NCBI GenBank assembly: GCA_017624645.1
Contig: JAGAMQ010000093.1
Span: forward strand, 1 to 5,838
Origin: Oscillospiraceae bacterium
Lineage (GTDB): Bacteria > Bacillota > Clostridia > Oscillospirales > Oscillospiraceae
Length of the DNA: 5,838 nucleotides
Direction: 5' to 3'
The notes below the pieces were generated by a model. The model searched no databases. It saw nothing but the letters and a program-made list of their open reading frames with translations, and was not told the DNA's origin. Positions 4,817-5,838 of the stretch are shown in pieces. Every line of letters starts with the position of its first letter. Position 1 is the first letter of the stretch. Made by a program: the position numbers and the translations under genes.

Positions 4817-5838
4817 TCAGATGTTTGCCAGCTGCTTCAGTTCCTGCGCCAGATCTGTGGCTTCCCAAGGGCGGTCTGCCACACCGAAGTGGCCGTCCCG
4901 GGCTGTGGCGCTGTAGATGGGACGGCGAAGCTGCAGCTTGCGGATGATTCCCGCAGGGGTCAGGTCACAGGTCCTACGCAGCAAAGCAGTCAGTTCTTCG
5001 TCCGGAAGCTTACCGGAGCCGTAGCTGTCTACCCGGACAGACACCGGCTCTGCCACACCGATGGCGTAGGCAAGCTGTACCTGTACCTGGGTGGCAAGAC
5101 CTGCCTCCACCAGATTCTTTGCCATGTACCGCGCCATATAGGCTGCGGAGCGGTCCACCTTGGTGGGATCCTTACCGGAAAACGCTCCGCCGCCGTGGGA
5201 GAAGTAGCCGCCGTAGGTATCCACGATGATCTTGCGTCCCGTCAGACCGGTGTCGCCGTCGGGTCCGCCGATGACGAACTTTCCGGTGGGATTGATATGG
5301 ATATGTGCCACATCGGCAATGTCAAAACCGTACTGCTGAAGAACGGGAGCAATGACACCCTCCCGGATATAACGGCGCAGCTCGCTGATCTCAAAATCCT
5401 CGGTGTGCATCACAGACACCACCACGGTATCCACGCCCACCACATTGCCATCTTCATCAAACTCGATGCTCACCTGTGTCTTTCCGTCGGGGCGAAGCAG
5501 GTCATTGCTCCGGACGCACTGGGTCAGACGATTGGCCAGCGCCCGGGAAAGGGCGGCAGGCAGGGGCATCTTTTCGGGGGTCTGGGTGCAGGCACCGCCA
5601 AACATCATACCCTGGTCACCGGCACCGCCCACCTCATCGTTGGTACCCATAGCAATGTCGGCAGACTGGGTGTGGACCTTACACAGAATCTCCACAGTAT
5701 CGGCACTGAAGCCGGTGGCGGGGTCGGTGTAGCCGATGGAGGCGATCACCTGCCGTGCCACGTTCTCATAGTCCACCTGTGCCTGGGTGGTGATCTCACC
5801 GCAGATCAGACAGAAATTGGTGGTGACCATCACCTCGC
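4817..5838 (-). CDS. metK: S-adenosylmethionine synthetase, C-terminal part (cut by window edge)
   Basis: MetK makes S-adenosylmethionine from methionine and ATP, releasing phosphate and pyrophosphate, in the cytoplasm. About 339 residues are visible of a family length near 390, so about 50 N-terminal residues lie beyond the right edge. The first visible codons read EVMVTTN, matching the family's ACE.LVTT stretch, so the GTG at 5833 is internal and not a start. Numbering from that codon, signature 1 GAGDQGMMFG is at 70-79, INPTGKFVIGGP at 180-191, LTGRKIIVDTYGG at 197-209, and the phosphate-binding signature 2 GGGAFSGKD at 214-222, followed by VDRSAAY. The C-terminus (HFGVADRPWE.TD) is complete. 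The residue after signature 1 is Gly where Tyr, Phe or His is usual. A terminator follows directly. Confidence 0.97.
   Translation of the reverse strand, partial: EVMVTTNFCLICGEITTQAQVDYENVARQVIASIGYTDPATGFSADTVEILCKVHTQSADIAMGTNDEVGGAGDQGMMFGGACTQTPEKMPLPAALSRALANRLTQCVRSNDLLRPDGKTQVSIEFDEDGNVVGVDTVVVSVMHTEDFEISELRRYIREGVIAPVLQQYGFDIADVAHIHINPTGKFVIGGPDGDTGLTGRKIIVDTYGGYFSHGGGAFSGKDPTKVDRSAAYMARYMAKNLVEAGLATQVQVQLAYAIGVAEPVSVRVDSYGSGKLPDEELTALLRRTCDLTPAGIIRKLQLRRPIYSATARDGHFGVADRPWEATDLAQELKQLANI

Noticed and set aside
5828..5833. GTG/ATG at the right edge as a start of metK
   Set aside because: The preceding codon reads Glu and the following residues MVTTN match an internal MetK stretch, so the gene continues off the window.
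1..5838. CRISPR array, tRNA, rRNA, insertion sequence or prophage genes
   Set aside because: No regular repeats, cloverleaf-like segments, transposase motifs or terminal inverted repeats were seen on either strand.

Overview
The window looks like a chromosomal housekeeping region of a spore-forming, moderately GC-rich member of the Firmicutes, most likely class Clostridia (an Oscillospiraceae/Ruminococcaceae-type gut anaerobe is my guess). The evidence is a clear spoIVA sporulation gene, Gram-positive style AGGAGG ribosome binding sites, a DUF177/YceD-rpmF pair, a Gram-positive LytR-CpsA-Psr wall protein, and a metK most like bacterial metK. No mobile element, CRISPR array, tRNA or rRNA is visible.

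Layout. Positions 1-674, minus strand: the start of rpmF (ribosomal protein L32, cut by the window edge) follows yceD (DUF177). A consensus sigma-A promoter with phased A-tracts upstream drives both. Positions 675-797 are a divergent control region: a SigE-like promoter and a 5' leader hairpin precede spoIVA. Positions 798-2261, plus strand: spoIVA, an apparently single-gene unit closed by a strong hairpin terminator. Positions 2316-4700, minus strand: a two-gene operon, read from high to low coordinates, with a C39-like cysteine peptidase lipoprotein first and then a large three-TM LCP-family protein. It has its own extended -10 promoter. Positions 4770-5838, minus strand: the 3' part of metK (S-adenosylmethionine synthetase) and its terminator.

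How the genes relate. yceD-rpmF serves ribosome assembly and is expected to be strongly expressed during growth. spoIVA builds the spore coat basement layer in the mother cell, consistent with the SigE-like promoter. The lipoprotein/LCP pair probably acts together on the outer face of the membrane in envelope assembly or processing, but their substrates cannot be read from the sequence. metK is independent. I see no strong sign of an entirely new system. The items most worth a second look are the lipoprotein-LCP pair with its unusual LCP N-terminal domain, and the spoIVA leader, in which an anti-Shine-Dalgarno segment is held in an upstream hairpin.
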